From assembly GCF_964253915.1 (NCBI RefSeq), contig NZ_CAXUSG020000008.1:186001-250000 (forward strand): a stretch of 64,000 nucleotides of DNA. Reading direction: 5' to 3'. Shown here piece after piece: positions 31,770-40,076 of the stretch (position 1 is its first letter; each line of letters opens with the position of its first letter). The notes under the pieces were generated by a model. That model made no database searches, had not been told where the DNA came from, and was given only the letters and a program-made list of their open reading frames with translations. The DNA is from Metarhizobium sp964253915. GTDB lineage: Bacteria; Pseudomonadota; Alphaproteobacteria; Rhizobiales; Rhizobiaceae. The position numbers and the translations under genes were made by a program.

Positions 31770-32333
31770 ATGTCAGAATCGCACCGCCGCAAGAAACAGC
31801 CGCAACTCGTCCGCCGTCAGCTTGTCGACGTTGCGGCGCAGATTGCGTTCGAGCGTGGCATCGGTGCGGTCACGCTCGATGCGGTGTCTGAAGCGGCCGG
31901 CGTCAGCAAGGGTGGTCTCCTGCACCATTTCCCCGGCAAGGTGGCCTTGCTCGACGGTCTTTTCGACCGGCTTGTCGACGAGATGGATGCTGCAATCGAG
32001 GCGGCGATGATCGTCGACCCGCTGCCGCATGGGCGTTTCACCCGTGCCTATCTGCGTGTCGTGGTCGATCTCAAGGAGCAGCCGGGCGAAAACCAGCAAT
32101 GGGCCGGCCTCACCATGGCGCTGCTCAATGAGCCACATCTGCGGGCGCGCTGGCGTCAATGGGTCGATCGGCGGGCCGGGGAGTATGTCGGCACGGATTC
32201 GTCGCTGAACGCCGCCATCGTGCGGTTTGCCGCCGATGGCCTGTGGCTGGCGGAGATAGTCGGCAGCCACGATCTGAGCGCCGAAACGCGGCGCGCCCTG
32301 ATCGAGCGCCTGTCGGCATTGACGCTCTCCTGA
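31770..32333 (+). CDS. TetR-family regulator of the adjacent SMR transporter
   Basis: A 187-residue TetR regulator with HTH GAVTLDAVSEAAGVSKGGLLHHF and a C-terminal ligand domain of the TetR_C family (QPGENQQWAGLTMALLNEPHLRARWRQW). The palindrome in its own promoter suggests autoregulation and control of the SMR gene 23 bp downstream. No Shine-Dalgarno is visible before the ATG, consistent with a leaderless mRNA starting at the ATG. Confidence 0.9.
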   Translation: MSESHRRKKQPQLVRRQLVDVAAQIAFERGIGAVTLDAVSEAAGVSKGGLLHHFPGKVALLDGLFDRLVDEMDAAIEAAMIVDPLPHGRFTRAYLRVVVDLKEQPGENQQWAGLTMALLNEPHLRARWRQWVDRRAGEYVGTDSSLNAAIVRFAADGLWLAEIVGSHDLSAETRRALIERLSALTLS

Positions 32334-32356
32334 GCGCTTCCAGAGGAATATCCACC

Positions 32357-32698
32357 ATGAACCCCGCATTTGTCTATGGCCTGCTGTTTGTCGCTGTCGC
32401 GCTTGAGGTCGTCGGAACCTCGGCCTTGCAGATGTCGCAGCAGTTCAGCCGTCTGTGGCCGTCGCTGCTGGTTTTCGTCTGTTATGGCGGCGCCTTCTAT
32501 TGCCTGTCCTTTGTCTTGCGCACCATTCCGGTCGGCATTGCTTATGCGATCTGGAGTGCGTTGGGCATCGTGCTGATCTCGATGGTCGGCGTCGTGGCGT
32601 TCCGCCAGAAGCTCGATCTGGCGGCGATCATCGGGCTCGGCTTCATCATCCTCGGCGTCGTCATCGTCAACCTGTTCTCAAAATCGGTTTCACACTGA
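32357..32698 (+). CDS. Small multidrug resistance (SMR) family transporter
   Basis: A 113-residue four-TM proton antiporter of the EmrE/QacC type. The essential membrane glutamate is present in VALEVVGTSALQMSQQF (EmrE Glu14 equivalent), followed by YGGAFYCLSFVLRTIPVGIAYAIWSALGIVLIS, the family signature. It exports quaternary cations or guanidinium-like compounds. It is co-transcribed with tetR. Confidence 0.93.
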   Translation: MNPAFVYGLLFVAVALEVVGTSALQMSQQFSRLWPSLLVFVCYGGAFYCLSFVLRTIPVGIAYAIWSALGIVLISMVGVVAFRQKLDLAAIIGLGFIILGVVIVNLFSKSVSH

Positions 32699-32856
32699 AA
32701 ATCCGCGGCGGCTGCGGCTGAAAACGATGCCCTGGGCTGTCTGTCCGGGCCATCATGTCGTGCATTTCCGTCGTTTTTGATGGAACAACTTCGTTTTGAA
32801 GTGCTTTGAAGCAAGACTGTTTTCATGATTTTGGCATTGCAGAAGGAGAAGCCGTC

Positions 32857-33642
32857 ATGGTGATACGCACGGTGGTGTGGGGCGAAAACATCCACGAACA
32901 GACCAACAAGGTCGTGGCCGGGATCTATCCGAACGGCATGCACAACACGATTGCCGACGCACTCAACAGCGACGCGGCGATCCGCGCCACCACGGCCACC
33001 CTGCAGGAGCCGGAGCATGGCCTGAGCGAGGCAAGGCTGGCCGAAACCGACGTGCTGACCTGGTGGGGACACAAGGACCACGGCGCCGTCGACGATGCCG
33101 TCGTCGAGCGTGTTGCCCGGCGCGTCTTTGAAGGCATGGGCCTGATCGTGCTGCATTCCGGGCATTTCTCGAAGATCTTCAAGCGGCTGATGGGTACGCC
33201 CTGTGCCTTGAAATGGCGCGAGGCGGGCGAGCGCGAACGGATCTGGGTCGTCAACCAAGGCCATCCGATCGCGGCCGGGCTGGGCGAACATTTCGTGCTC
33301 GAAAACGAGGAGATGTACGGCGAGCAATTTTCGGTGCCGGAGCCGCTGGAGACCGTGTTCATCTCCTGGTTCCAGGGTGGTGAAGTGTTTCGCTCGGGCC
33401 TGACCTGGCGGCGGGGAACCGGCAACATCTTCTATTTCCGTCCCGGCCATGAGACCTACCCGAGTTACCATGACGACAATGTCAAGACGGTGCTGATCAA
33501 CGCCGTCAAATGGGCCTACAATCCGCAGAATTCCTTGGCATCGATCCACGATGCGCCCAACGTTCCGGTGGAAAAGGCGCTGGAACCCATCGAGGAGCGT
33601 GGCCCGAAACTGCATGAGGCCGGCGAGGCCGGCTACCGCTAG
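32857..33642 (+). CDS. ThuA-like protein
   Basis: A 261-residue ThuA-domain protein (class I glutamine-amidotransferase-like fold). Typical stretches are VVWGENIHEQTNKVVAGIYPNGM, DVLTWWGHKDHGAV and GLIVLHSGHFSKIFKRLMG, then FRPGHETYPSYHDDNVKTVLINAVKWA at the end. In Sinorhizobium ThuA and ThuB act together in trehalose-type disaccharide use. The ATG at 32857 follows GAAGGAG. The next gene is a Gfo/Idh oxidoreductase, as in thuAB, but no sugar ABC transporter is nearby, so the substrate is open. Confidence 0.88.
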   Translation: MVIRTVVWGENIHEQTNKVVAGIYPNGMHNTIADALNSDAAIRATTATLQEPEHGLSEARLAETDVLTWWGHKDHGAVDDAVVERVARRVFEGMGLIVLHSGHFSKIFKRLMGTPCALKWREAGERERIWVVNQGHPIAAGLGEHFVLENEEMYGEQFSVPEPLETVFISWFQGGEVFRSGLTWRRGTGNIFYFRPGHETYPSYHDDNVKTVLINAVKWAYNPQNSLASIHDAPNVPVEKALEPIEERGPKLHEAGEAGYR

Positions 33643-33717
33643 AGCATTTCCGCTTTTCTCCGAAAGGCGAATAAGCTCCATCTCTTGGTTTTTACGCACT
33701 TTTGCTGGAATTGCTCT
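33641..33717. repeat. Dispersed rhizobial intergenic repeat, copy 2
   Basis: The element begins AGAGCATTTCC at the ThuA stop codon and ends GGAATTGCTCT, forming imperfect inverted arms. Its right part CACTTTTGCTGGAATTGCTCT nearly equals 6724-6744. It fills the gap between the ThuA-like and Gfo/Idh genes. Confidence 0.55.
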
Positions 33718-33730
33718 GAGGACGAACGGC

Positions 33731-34777
33731 ATGCGTCTCTTGATTCTAGGAACGGGTGGCATGGCCAACAACCATGCCAAGAATTTCAGGGCGATCGACG
33801 GGGTCGAGGTCGTCGGCGCTGTCGATGTCGACAAGGCCCGTGTTACCGCCTTTGCCGATACCCATGACATCGGGATGCGTTTCACCTCGCTGGACGAAGC
33901 CATTGCCTGGGGCGGCTTCGATGCGGCGACGAATGTCACGCCGGACCGTGCCCACCATCCCACCAGCCTTGCGCTGATCGCCGCCGGCAAACACGTCATG
34001 TGCGAAAAGCCGCTGGCGGAAACCTACGAAAAGGCGATCGAGATGACCGAGGCGGCGGAGGCGGCCGGCGTCATCAACATGGTCAACCTGACCTATCGCA
34101 ATGTCGCACCCTTGCAGAAGGCCCGCGAGATCGTGTTGTCGGGGGAGATCGGCAGCGTCAAGCATGTCGAGGCTTCGTATCTGCAGAGCTGGCTGGTTTC
34201 GCGCGCCTGGGGCGATTGGCGCACAGAATCGCAATGGCTCTGGCGCCTCTCCACCGGCCACGGTTCCAACGGCGTGCTCGGCGATATCGGCATCCACATC
34301 CTCGATTTCGCGTCCTATGGTGCGGCAAGCGATATCGAAACCGTTTTTGCCCGGCTGAAGACCTTTGACAAGGTGGCGGGCGGGTCGATTGGCGAATACA
34401 AGCTGGATGCCAACGACAGTTTCACGATGTCCGTCGATTTCGCCAATGGTGCATTGGGTGTCGTGCATGCCAGCCGCTGGGCCACCGGCCACCTCAACGA
34501 GTTGCGCCTGCGCGTCTATGGCGAAAAGGGCGGGCTTGAAGTGAGCCACAGCACGGAAGGTTCCTCGCTGCGCGCCTGCATGGGCGACGATGCCGAAACC
34601 GCCACCTGGCGGATCGTCGATGCCGGAACGGTGCCGACCAACTACATGCGCTTTGCCGAGGCCGTCCGGCTCGGCGTGCAGCCGGATCCGGATTTCCGCC
34701 ACGCCGCCAACCTGCAACGCGCCCTCGATCTGGCGATCCTCACGGAAAAGGAGCGCTGCGAACGGCGGCTCTCCTGA
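33731..34777 (+). CDS. Gfo/Idh/MocA-family oxidoreductase
   Basis: A 348-residue NAD(P)-dependent sugar or inositol dehydrogenase. The Rossmann start is LLILGTGGMANNHAKNF (GxGxMA type), the family EKP motif is in GKHVMCEKPLAETY, and the catalytic region lies around SNGVLGDIGIHILDF (Asp and His). ThuB, the partner of ThuA, belongs to this family. It follows the ThuA-like gene with a 77-bp repeat in between and ends four bases before the convergent cdsA-like gene. Confidence 0.92.
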   Translation: MRLLILGTGGMANNHAKNFRAIDGVEVVGAVDVDKARVTAFADTHDIGMRFTSLDEAIAWGGFDAATNVTPDRAHHPTSLALIAAGKHVMCEKPLAETYEKAIEMTEAAEAAGVINMVNLTYRNVAPLQKAREIVLSGEIGSVKHVEASYLQSWLVSRAWGDWRTESQWLWRLSTGHGSNGVLGDIGIHILDFASYGAASDIETVFARLKTFDKVAGGSIGEYKLDANDSFTMSVDFANGALGVVHASRWATGHLNELRLRVYGEKGGLEVSHSTEGSSLRACMGDDAETATWRIVDAGTVPTNYMRFAEAVRLGVQPDPDFRHAANLQRALDLAILTEKERCERRLS

Positions 34778-34781
34778 GGCG

Positions 34782-35714
34782 TCACGTCCAGGCGTAACGG
34801 ATGATGTGGAAGAACACCGGCGCGGCGAAGACCAGGCTGTCGGTGCGATCAAGCATGCCGCCATGGCCTTCGATCATATGCCCCCAATCCTTGACGCCGC
34901 GGTCGCGCTTGATGGCGGAGGCGACGAGGCCACCGAGAAAACCCATGACGCAGGCAAGTGCGGCCAGCACGCCGGCTTCCAGCGGCGAAAACGGCGTCAG
35001 CCAGAACAATCCCGCGCCGAGCAGCGAGGCGCTGAGGATGCCGCCGACCAGACCCTCCCAGGTTTTTGAGGGCGAGACATTGGGCGAAATGCGGTGTTTG
35101 CCGAACAGTTTTCCGAAGATGTACTGCAACACGTCGCTGCCCTGCACGGTGGCGATCAGGAAGGCGATCAACAGCAGGCCGCGACCGTTGTTGCCGGGGA
35201 TGTCGAGGGTGACCAGCGCCGGCACGTGGCTGATGCAGTAGACGGAGAGCATGATGCCCCATTGCTGCTCGCTGATGCGTTCGAGGAAACGCGAGGTATC
35301 GCCCCACAGCGCCGTCAGCGCCGGCATGGCGAGGAAGCAGTAGACGGGGATGAAGATCGAATAGAGGCCGTACCAGTCGATCCAGACGAGGTAATATTGC
35401 AGCGGCACGATGATCAGGAACATGCCGAGCAGCACCCAGTAATCGCTGCGGCGGGTGTGGGTCAGCGTCACGTATTCCCTCAGTGCCGCAAAGGAAATCA
35501 GCGCGAACAGGATGATCACGCCGCCTTCACCGAACAGGAAGGCGATGGAGATGGCGGCGATCATCACCCACCAGGCGCGGATGCGGACGTTGAGGTTGAC
35601 GAGCGTCGAAGACAGCGGTTTCGGGCTGCGCCAGGAGAGGATGCCGGCCACCAGGCTTGCCGTGCCGAGCACGGCCATCAGGCCGATGAACAGCCTGCTC
35701 ATTTCCGACATCAT
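34782..35714 (-). CDS. CDP-diglyceride synthase family protein (YnbB-like)
   Basis: A 310-residue integral membrane protein of the phosphatidate cytidylyltransferase family, which makes CDP-diacylglycerol from phosphatidate and CTP. The whole CDS signature is present near the C-terminus: SAIKRDRGVKDWGHMIEG followed by HGGMLDR, plus SPSKTWEGLVGG upstream. About eight membrane spans. The ATG overlaps the PlsC stop (ATGA). It is the last gene of the six-gene lipid cluster and in family and size matches E. coli YnbB. As a non-housekeeping paralogue it probably supplies a specialised CDP-lipid. Confidence 0.88.
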   Translation of the reverse strand: MMSEMSRLFIGLMAVLGTASLVAGILSWRSPKPLSSTLVNLNVRIRAWWVMIAAISIAFLFGEGGVIILFALISFAALREYVTLTHTRRSDYWVLLGMFLIIVPLQYYLVWIDWYGLYSIFIPVYCFLAMPALTALWGDTSRFLERISEQQWGIMLSVYCISHVPALVTLDIPGNNGRGLLLIAFLIATVQGSDVLQYIFGKLFGKHRISPNVSPSKTWEGLVGGILSASLLGAGLFWLTPFSPLEAGVLAALACVMGFLGGLVASAIKRDRGVKDWGHMIEGHGGMLDRTDSLVFAAPVFFHIIRYAWT

Positions 35715-36370
35715 TCCCGTTCTCCGTTGGTTTGCGATCTGAGGCCGAGCAGCGCATTCTGCGCCCTGTGCAGAAAGTCCTTGCGGTCTTCGCCGGGGAC
35801 GAGCGCGATCGGTGTGCCGAAGATGACGCGGCAGAGCAGCGGCACCGGCAGGAATGCGCCCTTCGGCAGCACCCGCGACATGTTTTCGATCCAGCACGGC
35901 ACCAGTTCGACATCCGGCCGGGCCGTGGCGAGGTTGTAGAGGCCGGAGCGGAAACGCAGGATCGGCTCCTCCGTCATGTTGCGCGTGCCTTCGGGAAAGA
36001 GGATCAGCGATTCTCCCTGCTCCAGCGCTCCCAGCATCACGGCCATCGGGTCCTGGCTGCGCTCCACCCAGTTACGTTCGACAAGCACGGTGCGCAGCAG
36101 GTATTCGGAGAGGAAACGGCGTAGGCGCCCGCGGCGCCAGTAGTCGGCGCCGGCGACGGCGCGGGTACGCGCCCGGTCCTCCGGCCGCAGGCAGGAGGAG
36201 AGCAGGATGAAATCGCCGTGGCTTGCATGGTTGGCGAAATAAATGCGCTGCCTTTCCGACGGCGCGCTGCCGACCCAGATCGGAATGACGCCGGTGATGG
36301 CACGGGACAGGCCGGCCAGGAAGGCGCCGAACAGCGATTGCGACAATGCCTTGTGATCGAATGTCAGCAT
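35711..36370 (-). CDS. 1-acyl-glycerol-3-phosphate acyltransferase (PlsC) family
   Basis: A 219-residue lysophospholipid acyltransferase. The catalytic HX4D motif is NHASHGD (His48, Asp53) and the substrate motif is FPEGTRN (Glu127-Gly-Thr-Arg130). It should acylate lysophosphatidate or a related head-group lipid to feed the CDP-DAG synthase. The start overlaps the end of the membrane-protein gene upstream by seven bases. The cluster is tightly coupled, with overlaps on both sides. Confidence 0.9.
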   Translation of the reverse strand: MLTFDHKALSQSLFGAFLAGLSRAITGVIPIWVGSAPSERQRIYFANHASHGDFILLSSCLRPEDRARTRAVAGADYWRRGRLRRFLSEYLLRTVLVERNWVERSQDPMAVMLGALEQGESLILFPEGTRNMTEEPILRFRSGLYNLATARPDVELVPCWIENMSRVLPKGAFLPVPLLCRVIFGTPIALVPGEDRKDFLHRAQNALLGLRSQTNGERE

Positions 36371-36801
36371 GCGACCGGCCCCTCGATCGCGTCGATGAGC
36401 AGGATACCGTAGACAAGCAGGCAGGCCGCCAGCGCGAAACGCTGCCGCCAGACGATGCCGCGAGTGCCGGACAGGCGGGCGGCGAGCGGGCGTGGTTCGG
36501 GTGCGGCGGCGCGCAAGCCAAACCGGGCGAGACTATCATCGACGGCGGCAAGGCCGGATCGTTCGTGGGGATGCGAGCCGGCCAACCGGAACAGCAGGGC
36601 ATCGAACAGCAGGTGCAGCGAGAAGGCGAGTGCGGCAAGCGTAAAGGCGAGCAGCAGCCACCAGCCGAGCGGCTTGGTAAAACCATGCGCGCCGGCAGTC
36701 ACCGGGGCGAGGGCAAAAACGAGCAGGCAGATCACGATCCCGAACAGGCCGTTGCGGCGAAGACCGGTCGATGTCTGCGTGGCGGTGGATGTCCAGTCCA
36801 A
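36364..36801 (-). CDS. Unknown membrane protein of the lipid cluster
   Basis: A 145-residue protein with three or four membrane spans (FGIVICLLVFALAPVTAGA, WWLLLAFTLAALAFSLHLLFDALLF, FALAACLLVYGILLIDAI). An Arg/Pro-rich loop (GLRAAAPEPRPLAARLSGTR) faces one side. I recognise no family. It is 10 bp after the PAP2-phosphatase gene and overlaps plsC, so it belongs to the operon; it has no counterpart that I know of in E. coli ynbABCD. Confidence 0.75.
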   Translation of the reverse strand: MDWTSTATQTSTGLRRNGLFGIVICLLVFALAPVTAGAHGFTKPLGWWLLLAFTLAALAFSLHLLFDALLFRLAGSHPHERSGLAAVDDSLARFGLRAAAPEPRPLAARLSGTRGIVWRQRFALAACLLVYGILLIDAIEGPVAC

Positions 36802-36811
36802 GGCGTTCCTC

Positions 36812-38128
36812 TCAGGTGACGATCATGTCGGGCTGCAGATGGATGCGACGGCCGGCTTCCACGATACGGGCGATGGCGGCTGAGGCATCGGCCGCGCGGC
36901 CGGTTGCCACCAGCCACGTGCCGATGACGGCGGCGCTGCGCTGGAAGCCGAGGGCGCAGCAGACCAGCACCGGCCCCTCCGGTCGCGACGTCTCGATCAG
37001 CCGGGCAGCCTCCGTTGTCGATCCCGGCGGTGGTCGGATGAGGTCGAGGGTCGGGAAGGCGTGCCAGCGGCTTTGCATCTGCCGTGGGGCGCAGAGTTCT
37101 CCGGTCATGTCGATGACGGTCGCGAAGGCGGCAGCCTCCCGGCCTGTCGGAAACCGGCCGAGATAGACGCCATCGGCAATTTCCACTGCTGCCGGCGCCC
37201 CTTTCGTCCACCAGCCAATGTTGACGACAACGCCGAGCCTGTAGGGGGCGAGCAGCCAGCGGCTGGCGAGCGAGGCGCGGCCATCGGCGCGCTTCTGGAA
37301 GATTTGCGGCCCGGCACCGAAATAACCGGCGGCGACGATCGCCATGGCAATCGCTGGCCACATCAGCAACAGCGCCGCGCCGGAATGGAACGTGCCGAGA
37401 ATGGCGAGAGCCAGAAAGCCCAAGGCCGCGCCGAGATAATAACTGCCGAGCTTGCGCGCCTTGGCATCTGTGGTCAGGCGGAAGCCGGCAAGCGGCGAGG
37501 AGGCATTGCGCGGAAACAGCCAGGCGGCAAAAAGGCCGAGCAGCAGGCCGGTCGGAATGTCGATGCTGTGATGCTGCCATGTCGTCAACACCGAAATGCC
37601 GATGAGGAAACACCAGACGTGCCAGACAAGCCGGGCGGCACGCGGCAGCTTTCCACGCAGATGGTCCCAGATCACCACCAGCAGGGCGATGTGCAGTGAC
37701 GGCGCCTGGTTGAACGGTTTGTCGAAGCCGCCGAGCACCTCGAACATGAAACCCGGCAGGCCATGGGTTTCCGGACGCACGAAGATCGCCTGCAGCGGAA
37801 AGGCCACGAAGCAGGAGACGGCGATCAGCTGGATCGTCAGATAACGCCTGCCGAGTGTGTCCACCTCCGCCGGCCTGTCGTTGATGAACAGGCAGAGCGC
37901 GTAAAAAAGGTTGATCGACCAGTAGGGCACGATCGTCCAGGCGAGGAAGGGGATCGCTCCTTCCCAGCCGAAGGCGAGGTTCGGCACGGCGGATCGCTGC
38001 GAGGCAAGCCAGTTGGCGGTGCCGTAAGTCAGGTAGAAGAACGGCGCCAGGAAGGCGAGCCACAGGGCGGCGCGGCGGAGCACCGCCATGCGTACCGGCA
38101 GGGGGGAGGGAATCGATGTCTCCGCCAC
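36812..38128 (-). CDS. PAP2-dual-specificity phosphatase fusion (YnbD-like)
   Basis: A 438-residue fusion. Residues 1-270 form a multi-span PAP2-type lipid phosphatase domain with PSLH (143-146) and a second motif TWQHHSIDIPTG (about 183-194). Residues 310-438 form a cytosolic dual-specificity/tyrosine phosphatase domain with VIDMTGE and the CX5R loop CALGFQRS (Cys391, Arg397). The residue before the nucleophile is Cys rather than the usual His. The size and arrangement equal E. coli YnbD. Two phosphatase centres in one membrane protein suggest removal of a phosphate from a phosphatidyl-alcohol phosphate, as PGP phosphatase does; this is inference. Confidence 0.88.
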   Translation of the reverse strand: MAETSIPSPLPVRMAVLRRAALWLAFLAPFFYLTYGTANWLASQRSAVPNLAFGWEGAIPFLAWTIVPYWSINLFYALCLFINDRPAEVDTLGRRYLTIQLIAVSCFVAFPLQAIFVRPETHGLPGFMFEVLGGFDKPFNQAPSLHIALLVVIWDHLRGKLPRAARLVWHVWCFLIGISVLTTWQHHSIDIPTGLLLGLFAAWLFPRNASSPLAGFRLTTDAKARKLGSYYLGAALGFLALAILGTFHSGAALLLMWPAIAMAIVAAGYFGAGPQIFQKRADGRASLASRWLLAPYRLGVVVNIGWWTKGAPAAVEIADGVYLGRFPTGREAAAFATVIDMTGELCAPRQMQSRWHAFPTLDLIRPPPGSTTEAARLIETSRPEGPVLVCCALGFQRSAAVIGTWLVATGRAADASAAIARIVEAGRRIHLQPDMIVT

Positions 38129-38135
38129 GGTCGCC

Positions 38136-39917
38136 TCAGATCCGCTCGGCGATGGACACGGTGAAGATGCCCCAGGGATCGATGCGCTGCTCCAGCTTGC
38201 GGAAGCCGGCGGCGGCGACCAGCCGGTCCATTTCCGCCTGGGTGCGGCGGCGCATCACCCACGCCTCGCCGCCGCGATGCGAGGTCAGTGCCCTGGCGAT
38301 CATTTCGAGCTGCGGATGCCATGGCTGGTTGGTGTAGACGAGCAGGCCGCCCGGCGACATCGCCCGGGAAATGCCGCCGAGCGAGCTGCGGATCAGGCCG
38401 TTGTCGGCAAACAGCTCGTAGAGGCCGGAAACGATGGCGAGATCGGGGGCGGGATCGGTCGTCGCCAGCCGGTCGCCGTCGAAGGCATCCTGCTGGTGGA
38501 AGCTGGCAATGTCGGTGAGACCCCGCTCACTGATGCTCTTGCGGCCGGCATCGACGTTGATCGGCGAATAGTCCTGCAGCCGCACGCTGTCTGCCCGGAT
38601 GTCCGCGCGGGCGATGGCGTCGAGCACATAACGGCCGTGGCCGGCGGCGATGTCGAGCACATGCTTGCTGTGCCCGGCCTCTTCCAGCCGGCGGAGCGCG
38701 ATGCCGATCAGCTCCTCCAGATGCAGCTTGCGCTGGCGGATGCCGCGCCAGCCGATGGCTTCCAGGAAGATCTTGTCGATCAGCCGGCCACCGGGGCCAA
38801 CGCCGCGCGGCTGGTTTTCGTAGACATAATCCAGCGTCGAGCCGGAATCGAAGCCTGTCCGTATGCCGGTGGCGATGCCGTTCGACATCAGGCCGCCGAG
38901 GTGGATGTTGGCGCGGCTTGCCGCCCAGTAGAGGCCGCGCGGCGAAAGAGCCCCGAGCGGCGTCGCCAGCCGGTCTGCTTCGTCGCGTGTGAAACCCTGG
39001 CGATCGGCGTCGAGCAGTACGGCTTCCTCGCGCGGGGCGGCAAAACGATCTTCGATGAAGCTGCGGATTTTTGTGAGCGCAAGATGCCGGTCACGCTCGC
39101 CGAGCGTGTCGTGGTAGAAGCCGGGCAGCACATGCCGCTCCTTGGTGCGGCTACCGAGGTTTTCGTAAAAGCGGTGCTGCGGCGCCGGGCGCACCACCCA
39201 GTCGCTGCCGGAGATCAGCAGTTGCGTCGGCACGGTGATTGCCCGCGCATCGGCAACGACACGGTCGGCCGCTTCGTAGAGTTGCAGCAGGATGTTGGAG
39301 GCGATCGGCCGGGTGATCAGCGGGTCGCTTTCGAAGGAGGCGATGCGCTCCCGGTCATGGGTGAGGAATTTCGCCTTGACGTAGGAATTGACGAAGAAGG
39401 TGCCCTTGAGTTTCTGCCACAGCGCGATGCCCTGCCGGGCGAAGGGCACGTAGAGCTTGACGGAGAAGGCCGGAGAGGCGAGCACCAGAGCGCGGATTGG
39501 CGGCGCATAGTCGTGCACCCAGGTGGCGGCCAGCACGGCGCCGACGCTCTGGGCGATGACGGCGATGTTCTCGACCGGAACGCCGCTCGTTCGGCTGACA
39601 TGCCGGACGAAACAATCAAGGTCATGCGCTGAGGCGGCGAAGGAGGGGGAATAACCGCGCTCTCCCGGCGAACGGCCGTGACCGCGCGCATCCCAGGCGT
39701 AAAAAGCATAATCCGGCAGGCTCAGTTCCGGCACCAGATGGGCGACGCGGCCGCCATGCTCGTGGCCGCGATGCAGCAGGATGATCGCCCCTTTCGGCGC
39801 AGCGTCGGCCGCCGGCCATACACGGTAGAAAAGCCGGGTGCCGTCATGCGTTGCGAACTCCGCTTCTTCGACGGAGCGTGTCCGGTTGGCAGGGGCGGCG
39901 TCGGATGTTTGCAGCAT
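38136..39917 (-). CDS. Alpha/beta hydrolase-methyltransferase fusion (YnbC-like)
   Basis: A 593-residue two-domain protein. Residues 1-300 are a lysophospholipase-type alpha/beta hydrolase with DARGHGRS, the nucleophile elbow AQSVG (Ser124), Asp239 (SGSDW) and His269 (GFYHD). Residues 380-593 are a class I SAM methyltransferase with LDIAAGHGRYVLDA (about 421-434). The ATG at 39917 has GGAG upstream; an ATG 51 bases earlier is less good. Family and length equal E. coli YnbC. It might trim and methylate a lipid head group. First gene of the leftward operon. Confidence 0.88.
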   Translation of the reverse strand: MLQTSDAAPANRTRSVEEAEFATHDGTRLFYRVWPAADAAPKGAIILLHRGHEHGGRVAHLVPELSLPDYAFYAWDARGHGRSPGERGYSPSFAASAHDLDCFVRHVSRTSGVPVENIAVIAQSVGAVLAATWVHDYAPPIRALVLASPAFSVKLYVPFARQGIALWQKLKGTFFVNSYVKAKFLTHDRERIASFESDPLITRPIASNILLQLYEAADRVVADARAITVPTQLLISGSDWVVRPAPQHRFYENLGSRTKERHVLPGFYHDTLGERDRHLALTKIRSFIEDRFAAPREEAVLLDADRQGFTRDEADRLATPLGALSPRGLYWAASRANIHLGGLMSNGIATGIRTGFDSGSTLDYVYENQPRGVGPGGRLIDKIFLEAIGWRGIRQRKLHLEELIGIALRRLEEAGHSKHVLDIAAGHGRYVLDAIARADIRADSVRLQDYSPINVDAGRKSISERGLTDIASFHQQDAFDGDRLATTDPAPDLAIVSGLYELFADNGLIRSSLGGISRAMSPGGLLVYTNQPWHPQLEMIARALTSHRGGEAWVMRRRTQAEMDRLVAAAGFRKLEQRIDPWGIFTVSIAERI

Positions 39918-40076
39918 GCGGATCTCCGTTGGGCACAGGGAGGCCATTGACAGAAAAGTCGATTTCACGTCAGTTGCACGTGTCTGGGCGGGTATTCATT
40001 CGCGGCTGGTTTTAAAAATTCCCCCACGGCAATCTGCCGGTCTTGCGGTCTGATTGCCATAAGCTCATCGAATAGC

